Below are positions 45,847-56,476 of a stretch of 64,000 bases of DNA, piece by piece (position 1 is the stretch's first letter; each line of letters begins with the position of its first letter). The stretch comes from Idiomarina zobellii (GTDB lineage Bacteria; Pseudomonadota; Gammaproteobacteria; Enterobacterales; Alteromonadaceae): the NCBI RefSeq assembly GCF_900100855.1, contig NZ_FNCB01000002.1, positions 62,001 to 126,000 on the forward strand, given 5' to 3'. The translations under genes were made by a program, and so were the position numbers. Under the pieces are notes generated by a model. It was not told the origin of the DNA, did no database searches, and saw nothing but the letters and a program-made list of their open reading frames with translations.

Positions 45847-46518
45847 TTACTCAATATTAAGATATTTATGCATCTGCACAGACAAGCGCCAGTTGCGCTC
45901 AATGCAGGTTTGCATGGCAAGCTCGGTGGCGCGTGGGCGCTGGCTTATGGGTTGTAGGCAAATAATAGCGTCGGCTTTGGGTGGGCAACGTTTTAGCAGT
46001 GAATCTAAAGCGTCTATGTGTTTTTGCATGGCAACCGGGTGTTTTATTTCGTTAGCGCGTGCCATGCAGTCTGGGCGCACCAGGTAGCCGCCGGGCATGT
46101 CTAACTTAGGCGACACGGTTACCCAGGTGTTGTTGGTCACTTTTAGCTCGAAGGTGCCGCTGGTTTCTATTTGCAGTTGGTAACCTTTGGCTTCTAAGGC
46201 TTCACCTAGCGGCAGCAAGTCGAACATAGCGGGCTCGCCGCCGGTTATGACCACGTGTTTGGCGGCGTAACCTTCTTGCTCAAAGCGTTTTACTATGTCT
46301 TCAGCGGCCATTTCTGCCCATTTTGACGAGGCTTCGGTTTTTGCCATCATCTCGTTGGTGCTGACTTTGTCGCTGTCGTTGGTTTCCCAGGTATGTTGGG
46401 TGTCGCACCACGGACAACCCACTGGGCAGCCTTGCAAGCGCACAAATATGGATGGCACACCAGTAAAGGTGCCCTCGCCCTGTAGAGTCTCGAAAATTTC
46501 GTTGATGCGATAAGACAT
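45847..46518 (-). CDS. queE: 7-carboxy-7-deazaguanine synthase
   Basis: A 223-residue radical SAM enzyme of the queuosine pathway. The cluster-binding cysteines are in QGCPVGCPWCDTQHTW, as in the gammaproteobacterial QueE branch. I start it at ATG 46518 (MSYRINEIFETLQGEGTF), where the family begins; the reading frame runs open to 46590 and would overlap the divergent queC. QueE turns 6-carboxytetrahydropterin into 7-carboxy-7-deazaguanine, the substrate of QueC. No preQ1 riboswitch is seen in the 63-base divergent gap. Confidence 0.93.
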   Translation of the reverse strand: MSYRINEIFETLQGEGTFTGVPSIFVRLQGCPVGCPWCDTQHTWETNDSDKVSTNEMMAKTEASSKWAEMAAEDIVKRFEQEGYAAKHVVITGGEPAMFDLLPLGEALEAKGYQLQIETSGTFELKVTNNTWVTVSPKLDMPGGYLVRPDCMARANEIKHPVAMQKHIDALDSLLKRCPPKADAIICLQPISQRPRATELAMQTCIERNWRLSVQMHKYLNIE

Positions 46519-46581
46519 AGCTTTCGTTAAAATGGCTTCTATTAAGGTGGATAGACCGCAGATTATACGGAGAGTTACAGC

Positions 46582-47241
46582 ATGTCGCAAAAGGTCGTTG
46601 TTATTTATTCAGGTGGAATGGATTCGTTTACGGTGCTGCACAAAGCATTGCAGGAAGGTAATGAGGTGCTGGCACTGTCGTTTAACTACGGTCAGCGCCA
46701 TGTGAAGGAGCTAGAAGTTGCTTCTAACGTCTGCAAACAGCATGGAATTCCGCATAAAGTAGTCGATATTACTGCCATTAACCAACTACTGTCCGGCAGT
46801 TCATTAACCGACGACATTGAAATTCCCGAGGGACACTACGAAGAAGAGTCGATGAAGTCGACGGTGGTACCTAACCGCAATATGATTTTGTTGTCGCTAG
46901 CCATTGGTTATGCGGTGTCTCAGGAAGCTTCTGCGGTGTATTACGGCGCTCACTCAGGCGACCACGCCATTTACCCGGACTGTCGCCCGGAGTTTGTGCG
47001 CCAAATGGATGTGGTCAGTAAAATGGCCAACTACGAACCGGTGGCGGTTCATGCTCCGTATTTAGACGTCGATAAAAACGCCATTTTAGCCGATGGCCTG
47101 AAAATGGGCCTGGACTACAGCCAAACCTGGACGTGCTATAACGGCCGTGACAAGGCCTGTGGTAAGTGTGGTGCCTGTGTGGAACGTTTAGAGGCCTTCG
47201 CTGCCAACGGCGTTGAAGACCCCATTCCTTACGAAGCTTAA
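46582..47241 (+). CDS. queC: 7-cyano-7-deazaguanine synthase
   Basis: A 219-residue ATP-dependent enzyme that makes preQ0. [14 protein letters not shown] is the PP-loop, [13 protein letters not shown] follows, and the C-terminal zinc site has four cysteines in [30 protein letters not shown] precedes the ATG. It is divergent from queE and overlaps the convergent nagZ by four bases. Confidence 0.96.
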   Translation: MSQKVVVIYSGGMDSFTVLHKALQEGNEVLALSFNYGQRHVKELEVASNVCKQHGIPHKVVDITAINQLLSGSSLTDDIEIPEGHYEEESMKSTVVPNRNMILLSLAIGYAVSQEASAVYYGAHSGDHAIYPDCRPEFVRQMDVVSKMANYEPVAVHAPYLDVDKNAILADGLKMGLDYSQTWTCYNGRDKACGKCGACVERLEAFAANGVEDPIPYEA

Positions 47242-48242
47242 TTAACCACTGAAAGCCAGCGCTGTGCTTGTTGCCAGCGCTCGGTGCGCTTCAACTCTTC
47301 CAGACCAACAGCAGACTCGCTCATCAGCATACGTTGAACACGCTGAGCACTTTCTGGCTCGGTTGCCGGAAGCTCTGCGTCGAGTACCTGTAAAGCCCCT
47401 GCTCTGTCATTACAAACCAGTATCATATCGCAGCCTGCATTCAATGCGGCTAACGCCCTTTGCTGCATGTCGCCCGCGACAGTCGCGCCCTGCATCGACA
47501 AGTCATCACTGAAAATGGTGCCGTTAAATTGCAGTTCATTACGCAGTATTTGTTGTAGCCAAAACTCACTAAAGCCAGCTGGCTGTGGGTCAATTTTCGG
47601 GTAAATAACGTGTGCCGGCATTATGCCTTCAAGTTTTTGGCTTAATGACAAAAACGGCTTTAAGTCATGTGCCCGAATTTGCTCCAGTGTGCGATCGTCT
47701 TCTGGAATGGCAATGTGAGAGTCAGCCTGCACCGAACCATGCCCCGGGAAATGTTTGCCGGTAGAGGCCATACCGGCTTCATGCATGCCCTCAATAAACG
47801 CAGAGGCGAGTTCAGAAATCTCTGAAGGGACATCAGAAAATGCCCGGTCGCCAATCACTTCGCTACAGTCATCAACATCTAGCACCGGCGCAAAGCTAAT
47901 ATCTATGCCGACAGCCTGTACTTCTGCTGCCATTAACCAACCTAAGTCTCGTGCCGCACGATGGCGCTCATCGGCGCTTTCAATGCGACGCAGTGAGCCC
48001 ATTGCCGGAATAGCGCTGAAGCCATCCCGGAAACGCTGTACACGTCCGCCTTCGTGGTCAACCGCAATAAGTAGAGGTTTAGCGGCAGCCATACGAGCTT
48101 CCTGAGTTAAACGAACCAACTGCTCGACCGACTCAAAATTGCGTGTAAACAGTATCAGTCCATTAACAGAGGGTTGTGCCAACAGCTTTTTGTCTTCTGG
48201 CGTTAGCTCGGTGCCCTTAATGTCTATCATGACTTGTGCCAT
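47238..48242 (-). CDS. nagZ: Beta-N-acetylhexosaminidase NagZ
   Basis: A 334-residue family 3 glycoside hydrolase of the cytoplasm that removes N-acetylglucosamine from muropeptides during cell-wall recycling. [14 protein letters not shown] holds the catalytic histidine loop, [11 protein letters not shown] binds the sugar, and [10 protein letters not shown] holds the nucleophilic aspartate. Length matches E. coli NagZ (341). It is a single-gene unit divergent from the S41 protease gene. Confidence 0.95.
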   Translation of the reverse strand: MAQVMIDIKGTELTPEDKKLLAQPSVNGLILFTRNFESVEQLVRLTQEARMAAAKPLLIAVDHEGGRVQRFRDGFSAIPAMGSLRRIESADERHRAARDLGWLMAAEVQAVGIDISFAPVLDVDDCSEVIGDRAFSDVPSEISELASAFIEGMHEAGMASTGKHFPGHGSVQADSHIAIPEDDRTLEQIRAHDLKPFLSLSQKLEGIMPAHVIYPKIDPQPAGFSEFWLQQILRNELQFNGTIFSDDLSMQGATVAGDMQQRALAALNAGCDMILVCNDRAGALQVLDAELPATEPESAQRVQRMLMSESAVGLEELKRTERWQQAQRWLSVVN

Positions 48243-48392
48243 AACGTCGTTGTTCTCCGTCTGTGTTTAACGGTCAGTAGTCAGTGTCGGCAGTGTGCCA
48301 CGATGCGGTAAAAAGCGCCACGCTGGGTGTTCATCTTTTCGTTTTCCGTGCTAAATTGTTAGTTAACATTTTTACAACACGCGAGACGCAGT

Positions 48393-49703
48393 ATGACCTT
48401 TAAAAAATCCTTATTGCTTATTGGCATAGCCGCAACGCTTTCCGCTTGTGGTGGCTCTGATGACTCAAACTACGCCACCTGCTCTGTCGAAGACCAAAAC
48501 CAACGCTTTTTCAATTACATGAAAGAGGACTATTTTTGGGCAGACCAGCTACAGGACAGTATTGACCCGGAAGCTTTTGACGATGTTTACGCTGTTCTCG
48601 AAGAGTTACGTGTTCCTGAAGACCGGTACAGCTATATTTTAACGGAAGAGGAATACGAACAGCTATACGTTAACGCCACCTACTACGGTTTCGGTTTTTC
48701 AATGGAGCAAATAAGCGATACTCGCGTGAAAATTCGCTTTGTTTATAACGACTCTCCGGCTGCTACGGCGGGCATAGAACGCGCCGACGAACTAATAGCC
48801 ATTGACGATGTGCCAGTTGCTGAGCTAATCGCCAGCGGTGAATTTGATGATGCCCTAGGACCAAACGAAGAAGGCATTAGTAAAACACTCACCTGGGAAA
48901 AGCCTGACGGCACCGAGCAAACCGATGTTCTGAGCAAAGTTGAAGTTGAAACCAACACTGTGATGGGCGCACAAACCACAGCGCTCGATAACGGAGAAAC
49001 CGCCGGTTACTTCACTCTCGACTCCTTCATTAATCGTACTGGCAGCGACTTAAACGAAGCTTTTGACTTGTTCGCTAACGAAGGCGTTGATCATTTAATT
49101 ATCGATGTGCGTTACAACGGTGGTGGCTTAATTCGTTACGCCAATCAAACCTCCAGTCAGGCAGCGGGCAATAACGTACTGGGCGAAACCTTTTTAACTT
49201 ACCGCTTTAATGAGCAAAACAGCGATAAAAACGAAACCCTTCAGTTTCGCTTAGTCGACGGCACGCAGCAGCTCGACTTAGATACGGTCTATGTTTTAAC
49301 GACTGGCAGCAGCTGCTCTTCTTCGGAAATTATCATTAACTCTTTAAAACCTTACGTGAATGTTGTCACTATTGGTGAAGATACCTGTGGTAAACCTGTC
49401 GGCCAGCAGCCTGAACAATTGTGCGACAAAGTGACTTTCGCTATTAACTTTGAAACAGTAAACGCTGAGGGTGAGGGTCAGTATTACGACGGCTTGGCTC
49501 CTACCTGTGAGGTTGAGGATCAAATTATTGCGGATTGGGGAAGCGAGCAAGATCCGCTGACCGGTGCTGCATACAGCTATATTGAAACAGGCAGTTGTCC
49601 GGCAACAGCGAGTGCAAGCGCAGAAACGAAAAAGAGCGCTCAACAGCGCTCTTTTGTGGACCCAGTGTTCAACTTAAAAGACAAACGTCGAACACTTTAT
49701 TAA
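48393..49703 (+). CDS. S41-family peptidase lipoprotein with PDZ domain
   Basis: A 436-residue lipoprotein. The signal ends in LSACGG (lipidated Cys at about residue 20). Residues about 85-165 form a PDZ-like domain (YYGFGFSME, then NDSPAATAGIERADELIAIDD), and about 195-390 form the S41 protease domain with DVRYNGGG, the serine in TGSSCSSSEIIIN and a lysine in TCGKPVGQ. It resembles C-terminal processing proteases but is shorter; substrate unknown. Two pairs of cysteines may form disulfides. The last 25 codons contain a terminator-like hairpin. Confidence 0.85.
   Translation: MTFKKSLLLIGIAATLSACGGSDDSNYATCSVEDQNQRFFNYMKEDYFWADQLQDSIDPEAFDDVYAVLEELRVPEDRYSYILTEEEYEQLYVNATYYGFGFSMEQISDTRVKIRFVYNDSPAATAGIERADELIAIDDVPVAELIASGEFDDALGPNEEGISKTLTWEKPDGTEQTDVLSKVEVETNTVMGAQTTALDNGETAGYFTLDSFINRTGSDLNEAFDLFANEGVDHLIIDVRYNGGGLIRYANQTSSQAAGNNVLGETFLTYRFNEQNSDKNETLQFRLVDGTQQLDLDTVYVLTTGSSCSSSEIIINSLKPYVNVVTIGEDTCGKPVGQQPEQLCDKVTFAINFETVNAEGEGQYYDGLAPTCEVEDQIIADWGSEQDPLTGAAYSYIETGSCPATASASAETKKSAQQRSFVDPVFNLKDKRRTLY
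49630..49657. terminator. Terminator-like hairpin inside the 3' end of the S41 protease gene
   Basis: AAAAGAGCGCT (49630-49640) pairs perfectly with AGCGCTCTTTT (49645-49655) around a four-base loop, an 11-bp stem flanked by A and T runs on both sides. It lies about 45 bases before the stop codon. It could serve the convergent fadE gene, or reflect a recent extension of the protease reading frame across its own terminator. Confidence 0.5.
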
Positions 49704-49722
49704 GTTGAAATGAATGCGGTGG

Positions 49723-52062
49723 TCAGTCTCTGACCGCCGCTTTTCTCAAGTCACCTTTTGCCGTGTAAAACTGATTGTTTTCCAGAATGCCCGGCGCGAA
49801 ACTGTCGACCCCAATAGCAAGCAGTCTCAGCTCTTCGGTTTCTGCCAGTTTCTCAGCAGTGTCTTTATCCACTAAGCCCTTTTCTAAAGCGGCATCGGCA
49901 AGTTCCTGACCGTTTAGGTTAGCCGACAATTCACCGCGTTTCTGAGCCTTGCGAAGCGTTTTGTAAACCGACTTCATTTCCAGCATGGACAAAAACGCTT
50001 TTTCCATGTGACCGGTTGGGTCGTTCTTGTCGTCTTTCCAGTAACACAGGAAGGTGTGGCGATCACGCGTGACGCCCGGCTCCATCATGCTTAGGCTAAT
50101 TTCCTGCAAGGTGTTATCTTTTGGCTTCTTAAAGTGATTACCCAGCGGGAATATCACTAAACGCATCATCCAGGCGACGGCACGGTTCGGGAAGTTGTCG
50201 AAGAAACCATAGAAAGCTTCAGCAATACTATGCAGGTGGTGCTGTAATGCATAGTGCACATAAGGTAAGTCAGCAACCTGACGGCCTTCGTCTTCAAAGC
50301 GTTTCAACACCGCAGAGCCCATATATAAATGACTTAAAACGTCGCCCAGACGAGCTGAAATCATTTCTTTACGCTTCAAGTCACCGCCCATCATCAACAT
50401 TGAAATGTCTGAGGCTAATGCTAAACCGCGACTCATACGACCAAGTTTACGGTAATACTGAGCCGTTTCACCGCTAACCGGAGACTCACCAAAACGTGCG
50501 CCTGTCAGACCCAACCACAGACTTCCAAATACGTTGCTGGCCGCAAAGCCTATGTGCTTCATCAACAAGCCGTCAAACTCTCGCATACCTTCGTCTTCAT
50601 TCGGGTTTGCGGCAGCTTGCATTTCTTTCAGCACATAAGGATGACAACGAGTCGCCCCCTGACCAAAAATCATCAGGTTACGGGTTAGAATGTTAGCCCC
50701 TTCTACCGTAATAGAGACCGGCGTTGCCATGTAGTTCTGCCCCAGGTAGTTATGTGGCCCCAACTGAATGCCCTTACCGGCATGAATATCCATAGCGTGC
50801 TCAATAACCTCACGACCCATTTCTGTCATGTGGTATTTAGTCATTGCCGTTACTACCGATGGACTCATACCCTGACACAGCGATGAAATTGTTAAGCGGC
50901 GCATTGATTCGAGAATATAGTTCGTACCGCCAATTTTACCCATTGATGACTGTACGCCTTCAAACATACCAATAGGCAGACCAAACTGTTGGCGTACATA
51001 GGCGTATGCGCCCGTCATTCGCTGAGTAACATGACCCGATGCTGTTGCCAGTGCCGGCAGTGAAATACCGCGCCCCGCTGACAAACATTCGACCAGCATA
51101 CGCCAACCTTTACCGGCGTAGTCTTCACCACCGATAATCCATTTCAGCGGAATAAATACGTCTTTACCGTAAGTAGTACCGTTTAAAAACGCCTGATTCA
51201 ATGGAAAGTGGCGGTCGCCAATTTCCACACCTTTGTGACTGGTTGGAATAAGCGCACAAGTAATGCCTATGTCTTTTTTGTCGCCCATTAAACCTTCCGG
51301 GTCGTACAGTTTAAACGCAAGACCCAGAACCGTGGCTGAAGGAGCCAGAGTAATGTAACGCTTTGACCAGTTCAGACGAATACCAACAACTTCTTCGCCC
51401 TCATGCTCACCTTTGCAGATAATGCCTTCATCCGGAATGGAGCCTGCATCAGACCCGGCTTCAGGGCCCGTTAAGGCAAAGCATGGAATATCGGTACCAT
51501 CGGCTAAACGAGGCAACCAATACTCTTTTTGTTCTTTAGTACCATAATGCGTCAGCAATTCGCCCGGGCCTAGTGAGTTAGGCACCATAACCGACACTGC
51601 GGCGCTAATTGAACGGCTGGCAATACGCGACACAATGTACGAGTTAGCCGCTGGAGAAAAGTCTAAACCACCATGCTCTTTACCAATGATCATGGCGAAG
51701 AAACGTTCTTTTCTCAGAAAGTCCCATACTTGTTTTGGCAAGTCTCTGTCTTGCTGCACAATTTTGAAGTCATCGATCATATCCAGCAACGTATTCAACT
51801 GGTTATCGATAAAGTCCTGCTCTTCCTGAGTAAGCTTCGGCTGAGGCATATCCAGCAGCTTCTGCCAGTCTGGGCGACCTTTAAACAGCTCGCCATCCCA
51901 CCATACGTCACCAGCTTCCATAGCCTCTCGCTCGGTATCCGACATTGGTGGCAAAATACGCTTAAAGATAGCAAAAACAGGTTTTGTAATAAGGCTGCGA
52001 CGGATATCTCCGACTGCAAATACCAGTACTACTAAAACCAACAACAAAATGAGAATTTCCAT
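49723..52062 (-). CDS. fadE: Acyl-CoA dehydrogenase FadE
   Basis: A 779-residue enzyme of the long FadE type (E. coli FadE is 814), which carries out the first step of fatty acid beta-oxidation. An N-terminal membrane helix (1-20) precedes the dehydrogenase domain with FALTGPEAGSDAGSIPD and a C-terminal extension of about 300 residues. GGAG lies six bases before the ATG. It follows the PsrA-type regulator gene by 63 bases on the same strand, so the pair is probably autoregulated. Confidence 0.94.
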   Translation of the reverse strand: MEILILLLVLVVLVFAVGDIRRSLITKPVFAIFKRILPPMSDTEREAMEAGDVWWDGELFKGRPDWQKLLDMPQPKLTQEEQDFIDNQLNTLLDMIDDFKIVQQDRDLPKQVWDFLRKERFFAMIIGKEHGGLDFSPAANSYIVSRIASRSISAAVSVMVPNSLGPGELLTHYGTKEQKEYWLPRLADGTDIPCFALTGPEAGSDAGSIPDEGIICKGEHEGEEVVGIRLNWSKRYITLAPSATVLGLAFKLYDPEGLMGDKKDIGITCALIPTSHKGVEIGDRHFPLNQAFLNGTTYGKDVFIPLKWIIGGEDYAGKGWRMLVECLSAGRGISLPALATASGHVTQRMTGAYAYVRQQFGLPIGMFEGVQSSMGKIGGTNYILESMRRLTISSLCQGMSPSVVTAMTKYHMTEMGREVIEHAMDIHAGKGIQLGPHNYLGQNYMATPVSITVEGANILTRNLMIFGQGATRCHPYVLKEMQAAANPNEDEGMREFDGLLMKHIGFAASNVFGSLWLGLTGARFGESPVSGETAQYYRKLGRMSRGLALASDISMLMMGGDLKRKEMISARLGDVLSHLYMGSAVLKRFEDEGRQVADLPYVHYALQHHLHSIAEAFYGFFDNFPNRAVAWMMRLVIFPLGNHFKKPKDNTLQEISLSMMEPGVTRDRHTFLCYWKDDKNDPTGHMEKAFLSMLEMKSVYKTLRKAQKRGELSANLNGQELADAALEKGLVDKDTAEKLAETEELRLLAIGVDSFAPGILENNQFYTAKGDLRKAAVRD

Positions 52063-52125
52063 GGTTATCTCCAGTGCACCATCACAATGAAAGTGTAGTC
52101 AAATCTCAGTCTTACGACAGTTTAT

Positions 52126-52752
52126 TTACGAATTTTCGAGCCCGCCAGACACAAACGGAATAAGTTGGTCAATAACATCTTGTGCGCCAATTTGCTGATT
52201 AAACTCAGCCTGCGCTATTTCTATAAGTGCTTGCCCGGATACCTGAGCAAAGACCACAGAGCCCAACACAAAATGCAGACGCCAAAACATTTGTTGCTCG
52301 TCTAAATGCGGATTTGTGCGCTTTAAAAGCTGCAGTAAGTGTTGTAATACATTGCCGTACTCTTGCTGAGTGTACTTACGCAAGTGCCCCTGTATTTCAG
52401 AATAAGCAAAGCCCAGTAATCGTAAAAAAGTATCGGGACCGCGCTTGTTGATTTGAGTCAACTTAGCAAGCGGAAGTTTGAAACGCTCAAATAACGCCTG
52501 TGTTTTTAAGTCTTTTTGGGCTTCAGCTTCGTTTAGCTGTTCCTCTAAAGCAGGCATAAAAACACTTAGGTAACGGGCAATGACTGCCTGTATCAGCGCC
52601 TTTTTTGAGCCGAAATGATAGTTTACGGAAGCCAGATTCACTCCCGCCTCGTGGGTGATCTGCCGTAAAGAGGTCTGTTCAAAGCCGTCTCGCGCAAACA
52701 GCGCTTCAGCGGCGTTGAGTATTTTTTGTTGAGTCGTAATGCGTGCTGCCAT
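52126..52752 (-). CDS. psrA: TetR-family fatty acid regulator PsrA
   Basis: A 208-residue TetR regulator. The DNA-binding helix-turn-helix (QTSLRQITHEAGVNLASVNYHFGSKKALIQAVI) is nearly the same as in PsrA of Pseudomonas and Shewanella, which represses beta-oxidation genes and is released by long-chain acyl-CoA. The adjacent fadE gene and the AAAC-n4-GTTT box just upstream support the assignment. Confidence 0.85.
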   Translation of the reverse strand: MAARITTQQKILNAAEALFARDGFEQTSLRQITHEAGVNLASVNYHFGSKKALIQAVIARYLSVFMPALEEQLNEAEAQKDLKTQALFERFKLPLAKLTQINKRGPDTFLRLLGFAYSEIQGHLRKYTQQEYGNVLQHLLQLLKRTNPHLDEQQMFWRLHFVLGSVVFAQVSGQALIEIAQAEFNQQIGAQDVIDQLIPFVSGGLENS

Positions 52753-52761
52753 GATATAAAT

Positions 52762-52788
52762 AAACGCATGATTTAAACATGCGTTTAA
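52762..52788. promoter_or_regulatory. PsrA-like operator upstream of psrA
   Basis: TTAAAC-ATGC-GTTTAA (52773-52788) matches the AAAC-n4-GTTT core of PsrA sites. It overlaps a second inverted repeat, AAACGCATG (52762-52770) and CATGCGTTT (52778-52786). It lies 21 bases before the psrA start, a position that would block its promoter. Confidence 0.65.
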
Positions 52789-52834
52789 TTTAATTCATGT
52801 GGTTTCAGCGTGCAAGTGTTCGCTGAAATTTATT

Positions 52835-54328
52835 TTAGTGCTTCCAGTAATGTCTGTGGAATAAAATAAGCACCGTCATAATTTCCAAACGCCCCGCTAA
52901 CATAGCAAATATCAGCAATAGTTTGGCACCACCGTCCAGGCTTGAAAAGTTACCTGCGGGTCCAATAATTTCGCCAAGCCCCGGACCAACGTTCCCCACA
53001 GCGGATGCAGCACCAGAAATAGCGGTTAGAAAATCGAGATCAAACAATGACAGACCTAACGCAATAACCGCTATAAGTAAAAAGTACATAAAGCAGAACG
53101 CCACCATAGAGCCAAGCAAAGAGTCGTTAACTCTTCGTTCCTGGTAGGTCTCTACTCTGACTAAATTTGGATGAATAAGCTGACTAAACTGCTTTTTGAG
53201 CAGTAATTGTGACAACTGGAAACGGAATATCTTCATGCCTCCGGCCGTAGAGCCGGTACACCCCCCAATGAACATAAGGTAGAAGAAAACCATCAGAGAC
53301 CAACTGCCCCAGTTGCCATAATCTTCCGTCGCATACCCTGTTGTGGTAACCACAGATACAACATTAAATGCGGTGTGCATGAGGGCGTCACCAAACTCTC
53401 GGCCTTTCACCACCTGCACTAGAGTGATAAGGGCAATAGCAATCATTAGAAAGGTCACGAAGGCACGTACCTGCGTATCTTTCCAAAGTGGTTCATAATC
53501 GCCCTTCAGCGCTCGAATGTAGAGAACAAAAGGCAATGCCCCCGCGACCATAAATAGTGTGCCCGTTATGACCAAAAATGGCGTGTCAGAAAAGTGACCG
53601 AAAGAGGCGTCATAATTAGAGAAACCGGCTGTGCCTATGGTTGTCATACCATGAACAAAGGCATCAAAGCTTTTCATACCGCCTAAAAGATATAAGGCAA
53701 TAACAGCAACAGTCAGTATTAAATAAACACGGCCTATGGCTAAAACCATGTGGCTTGAGCGAGGCATAAACTTGCCCGACATGTCGGAAGATTCAGCCTG
53801 GAACAGACGCATACCACCAACCTGCAAAAACGGTAGTATGGCCATGGCCATAACGATGATTCCAATACCGCCTAACCACTGCAGCATGGCTCGCCACAAC
53901 AGTACACTGGATGGCAGGTCATCAAGCCCCGAAATAACGGTAGCTCCCGTTGTGGTAATTGCTGACATGGCCTCAAACCATGCGCTGGAAAAATCGAGAT
54001 AAGGTTGGGCAAAAATAAAAGGCAGCGTGGCAAAAAGGCTCGCCGACACCCAACACAAGGTGGTTAATAGAAAGACTTGCCGGGCCCGAAGCTTCGCGTC
54101 GCCAACCGGCTGCAGGAAAAGTGCAACGCCAATCACAAAACCAATGATAGCCAATGTTAAATACGTCCACTGCTCTTTTTCCGCATTAATAACGGCCATA
54201 ACAAATGGCGCCAGTAATGCCAAAGACAGCAGCGCCAGCAATCCGCCTACGGCTTTTAATAGAAGCTTTATCGCCTGACGTTTATCAAGCGGCGTTTGCT
54301 TAAGCGAGCTGCTGGCCTGAAGCGACAT
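52835..54328 (-). CDS. trkH: Potassium uptake protein TrkH
   Basis: A 497-residue membrane protein with the four pore-loop repeats of the TrkH/KtrB family. Selectivity-filter segments are AITTTGATV, TIGTAGFSN, VVTTTGYAT and AVGNVGPG. It moves potassium together with the NAD-binding regulator TrkA, whose gene is not in the window. It begins two bases after kdsA on the same strand and may be cotranscribed with it. Confidence 0.93.
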   Translation of the reverse strand: MSLQASSSLKQTPLDKRQAIKLLLKAVGGLLALLSLALLAPFVMAVINAEKEQWTYLTLAIIGFVIGVALFLQPVGDAKLRARQVFLLTTLCWVSASLFATLPFIFAQPYLDFSSAWFEAMSAITTTGATVISGLDDLPSSVLLWRAMLQWLGGIGIIVMAMAILPFLQVGGMRLFQAESSDMSGKFMPRSSHMVLAIGRVYLILTVAVIALYLLGGMKSFDAFVHGMTTIGTAGFSNYDASFGHFSDTPFLVITGTLFMVAGALPFVLYIRALKGDYEPLWKDTQVRAFVTFLMIAIALITLVQVVKGREFGDALMHTAFNVVSVVTTTGYATEDYGNWGSWSLMVFFYLMFIGGCTGSTAGGMKIFRFQLSQLLLKKQFSQLIHPNLVRVETYQERRVNDSLLGSMVAFCFMYFLLIAVIALGLSLFDLDFLTAISGAASAVGNVGPGLGEIIGPAGNFSSLDGGAKLLLIFAMLAGRLEIMTVLILFHRHYWKH

Positions 54329-54330
54329 GA

Positions 54331-55188
<858 letters not shown>

Positions 55189-56460
55189 TTAACTGCCAAC
55201 AACACGCAGTACTTGACCCGAGAAATACGCCATATAGGTACCGAGGGCATAGCCCATGACTGCCAGCAAGACCCCAACCGGAGCCAACGATGGGTGAAAG
55301 GCTGATGCAACCACCGGAGCCGAAGCGGCTCCGCCAACGTTAGCCTGGCTGCCAACTGCCATATAAAAAACAGGGGCGCGTAAAAGTTTAGCAACAAACA
55401 GCATTAATGACGCATGAATAATCATCCAGATAGCGCCAATAAGGAAATATTTGGGTGCTTCCACAATTTTAGTCACATCCATGTGTAGCCCAATGCTGGC
55501 TACTAGTACATAGACGAAAACAGAACCAATTTTAGAGGCCCCTGCCGCTTCCAACGAGCGTGCCCGAGTAAAAGACAGCGCGATACCACCTGCGGTTGCA
55601 AGCACGATAACCCAGAAGAACAAGCTATCTAAACTGAACTTGCTCAGCGCGGGGTAATGTTCACCAATAGCGGGGGCAATCCAGTCAGCTAACAAGTGAG
55701 CTATGCCAGCCACGCCAAAACCAATAGCTAAGATAAGCATTAGGTCTCTCAAACTAGGATTTCGAACGTGTTCAGCCTCGTACTTTTCAACTTTATGGCG
55801 AATAGCATCAATTGCCGAGGTATCCGCCCCTGTACGCTCGTCAATTTTCTTGGAATTGGCCGCCATATATAGCAATACCGCCATCCACAAGTTAGCGACA
55901 ATAATATCCACCGTCACCATAGCAGAGAAAATATCACCACCGACTTCATACACTTCTTTCATTGCGGCTTGGTTTGCACCGCCGCCTATCCAGCTGCCGG
56001 CAATGGTTGTCATGCCGCGCCAAACAGCGTCTGGCCCTGCACCACCCAACATTTCAGGAAATATGAGCGACACCAAAAGCAGCGCAATCGGGCCGCCAAT
56101 CACGATACCGAACGTACCGGTTAGAAACAGTATTAGCGCTTTCGACCCCAGCCCCAGAATCGCTTTTAAATCCAGGCTTAAGGTTAGCAGCACCATACAG
56201 GCCGGCAGTAAGTAGTCCATTGTTATATCAGTTACTGCTGTCGCATTACCGTCAACAATTCCAAACGTATTGAGTAACGACGGCAGGAAGTAACAAAGTA
56301 ACAGCGCAGGAACAAAGCGATAAAACTTTTTAAACGCCGGGTGGTCGCTATTATTGGTATAAAAAACGAACCCCAAAATAGCCATTAATAAACCGACGAT
56401 AACGCCGTCGTTGGTAATAAGCGCGCTAGTCTCTGTTACTGCAGTTTCCGGTGCTAACAT
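55189..56460 (-). CDS. DUF819 family membrane protein, putative permease
   Basis: A 423-residue membrane protein with about 11 hydrophobic helices. Features such as LVSLIFPEMLGG, GSWIGGGANQAAMKEVY and ANVGGAASAPVVASAF match the DUF819 (YjcL-like) family of uncharacterised transporters, related in layout to CPA-type symporters. The substrate is unknown. It is inserted between sirB2 and kdsA, 16 bases after sirB2, and appears to be part of the same transcription unit. Confidence 0.75.
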   Translation of the reverse strand: MLAPETAVTETSALITNDGVIVGLLMAILGFVFYTNNSDHPAFKKFYRFVPALLLCYFLPSLLNTFGIVDGNATAVTDITMDYLLPACMVLLTLSLDLKAILGLGSKALILFLTGTFGIVIGGPIALLLVSLIFPEMLGGAGPDAVWRGMTTIAGSWIGGGANQAAMKEVYEVGGDIFSAMVTVDIIVANLWMAVLLYMAANSKKIDERTGADTSAIDAIRHKVEKYEAEHVRNPSLRDLMLILAIGFGVAGIAHLLADWIAPAIGEHYPALSKFSLDSLFFWVIVLATAGGIALSFTRARSLEAAGASKIGSVFVYVLVASIGLHMDVTKIVEAPKYFLIGAIWMIIHASLMLFVAKLLRAPVFYMAVGSQANVGGAASAPVVASAFHPSLAPVGVLLAVMGYALGTYMAYFSGQVLRVVGS

Positions 56461-56476
56461 ACAAACTCCCTTTCAA

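Noticed and set aside
46519-46581. preQ1 riboswitch between queE and queC
   Set aside because: The 63-base gap has no aptamer-like hairpin followed by the A-rich tail needed for preQ1 binding.
52803-52828. Inverted repeat TTTCAGCG/CGCTGAAA after trkH as a terminator
   Set aside because: The 8-bp stem has no T run on the minus strand where trkH ends, and no plus-strand gene would use it.
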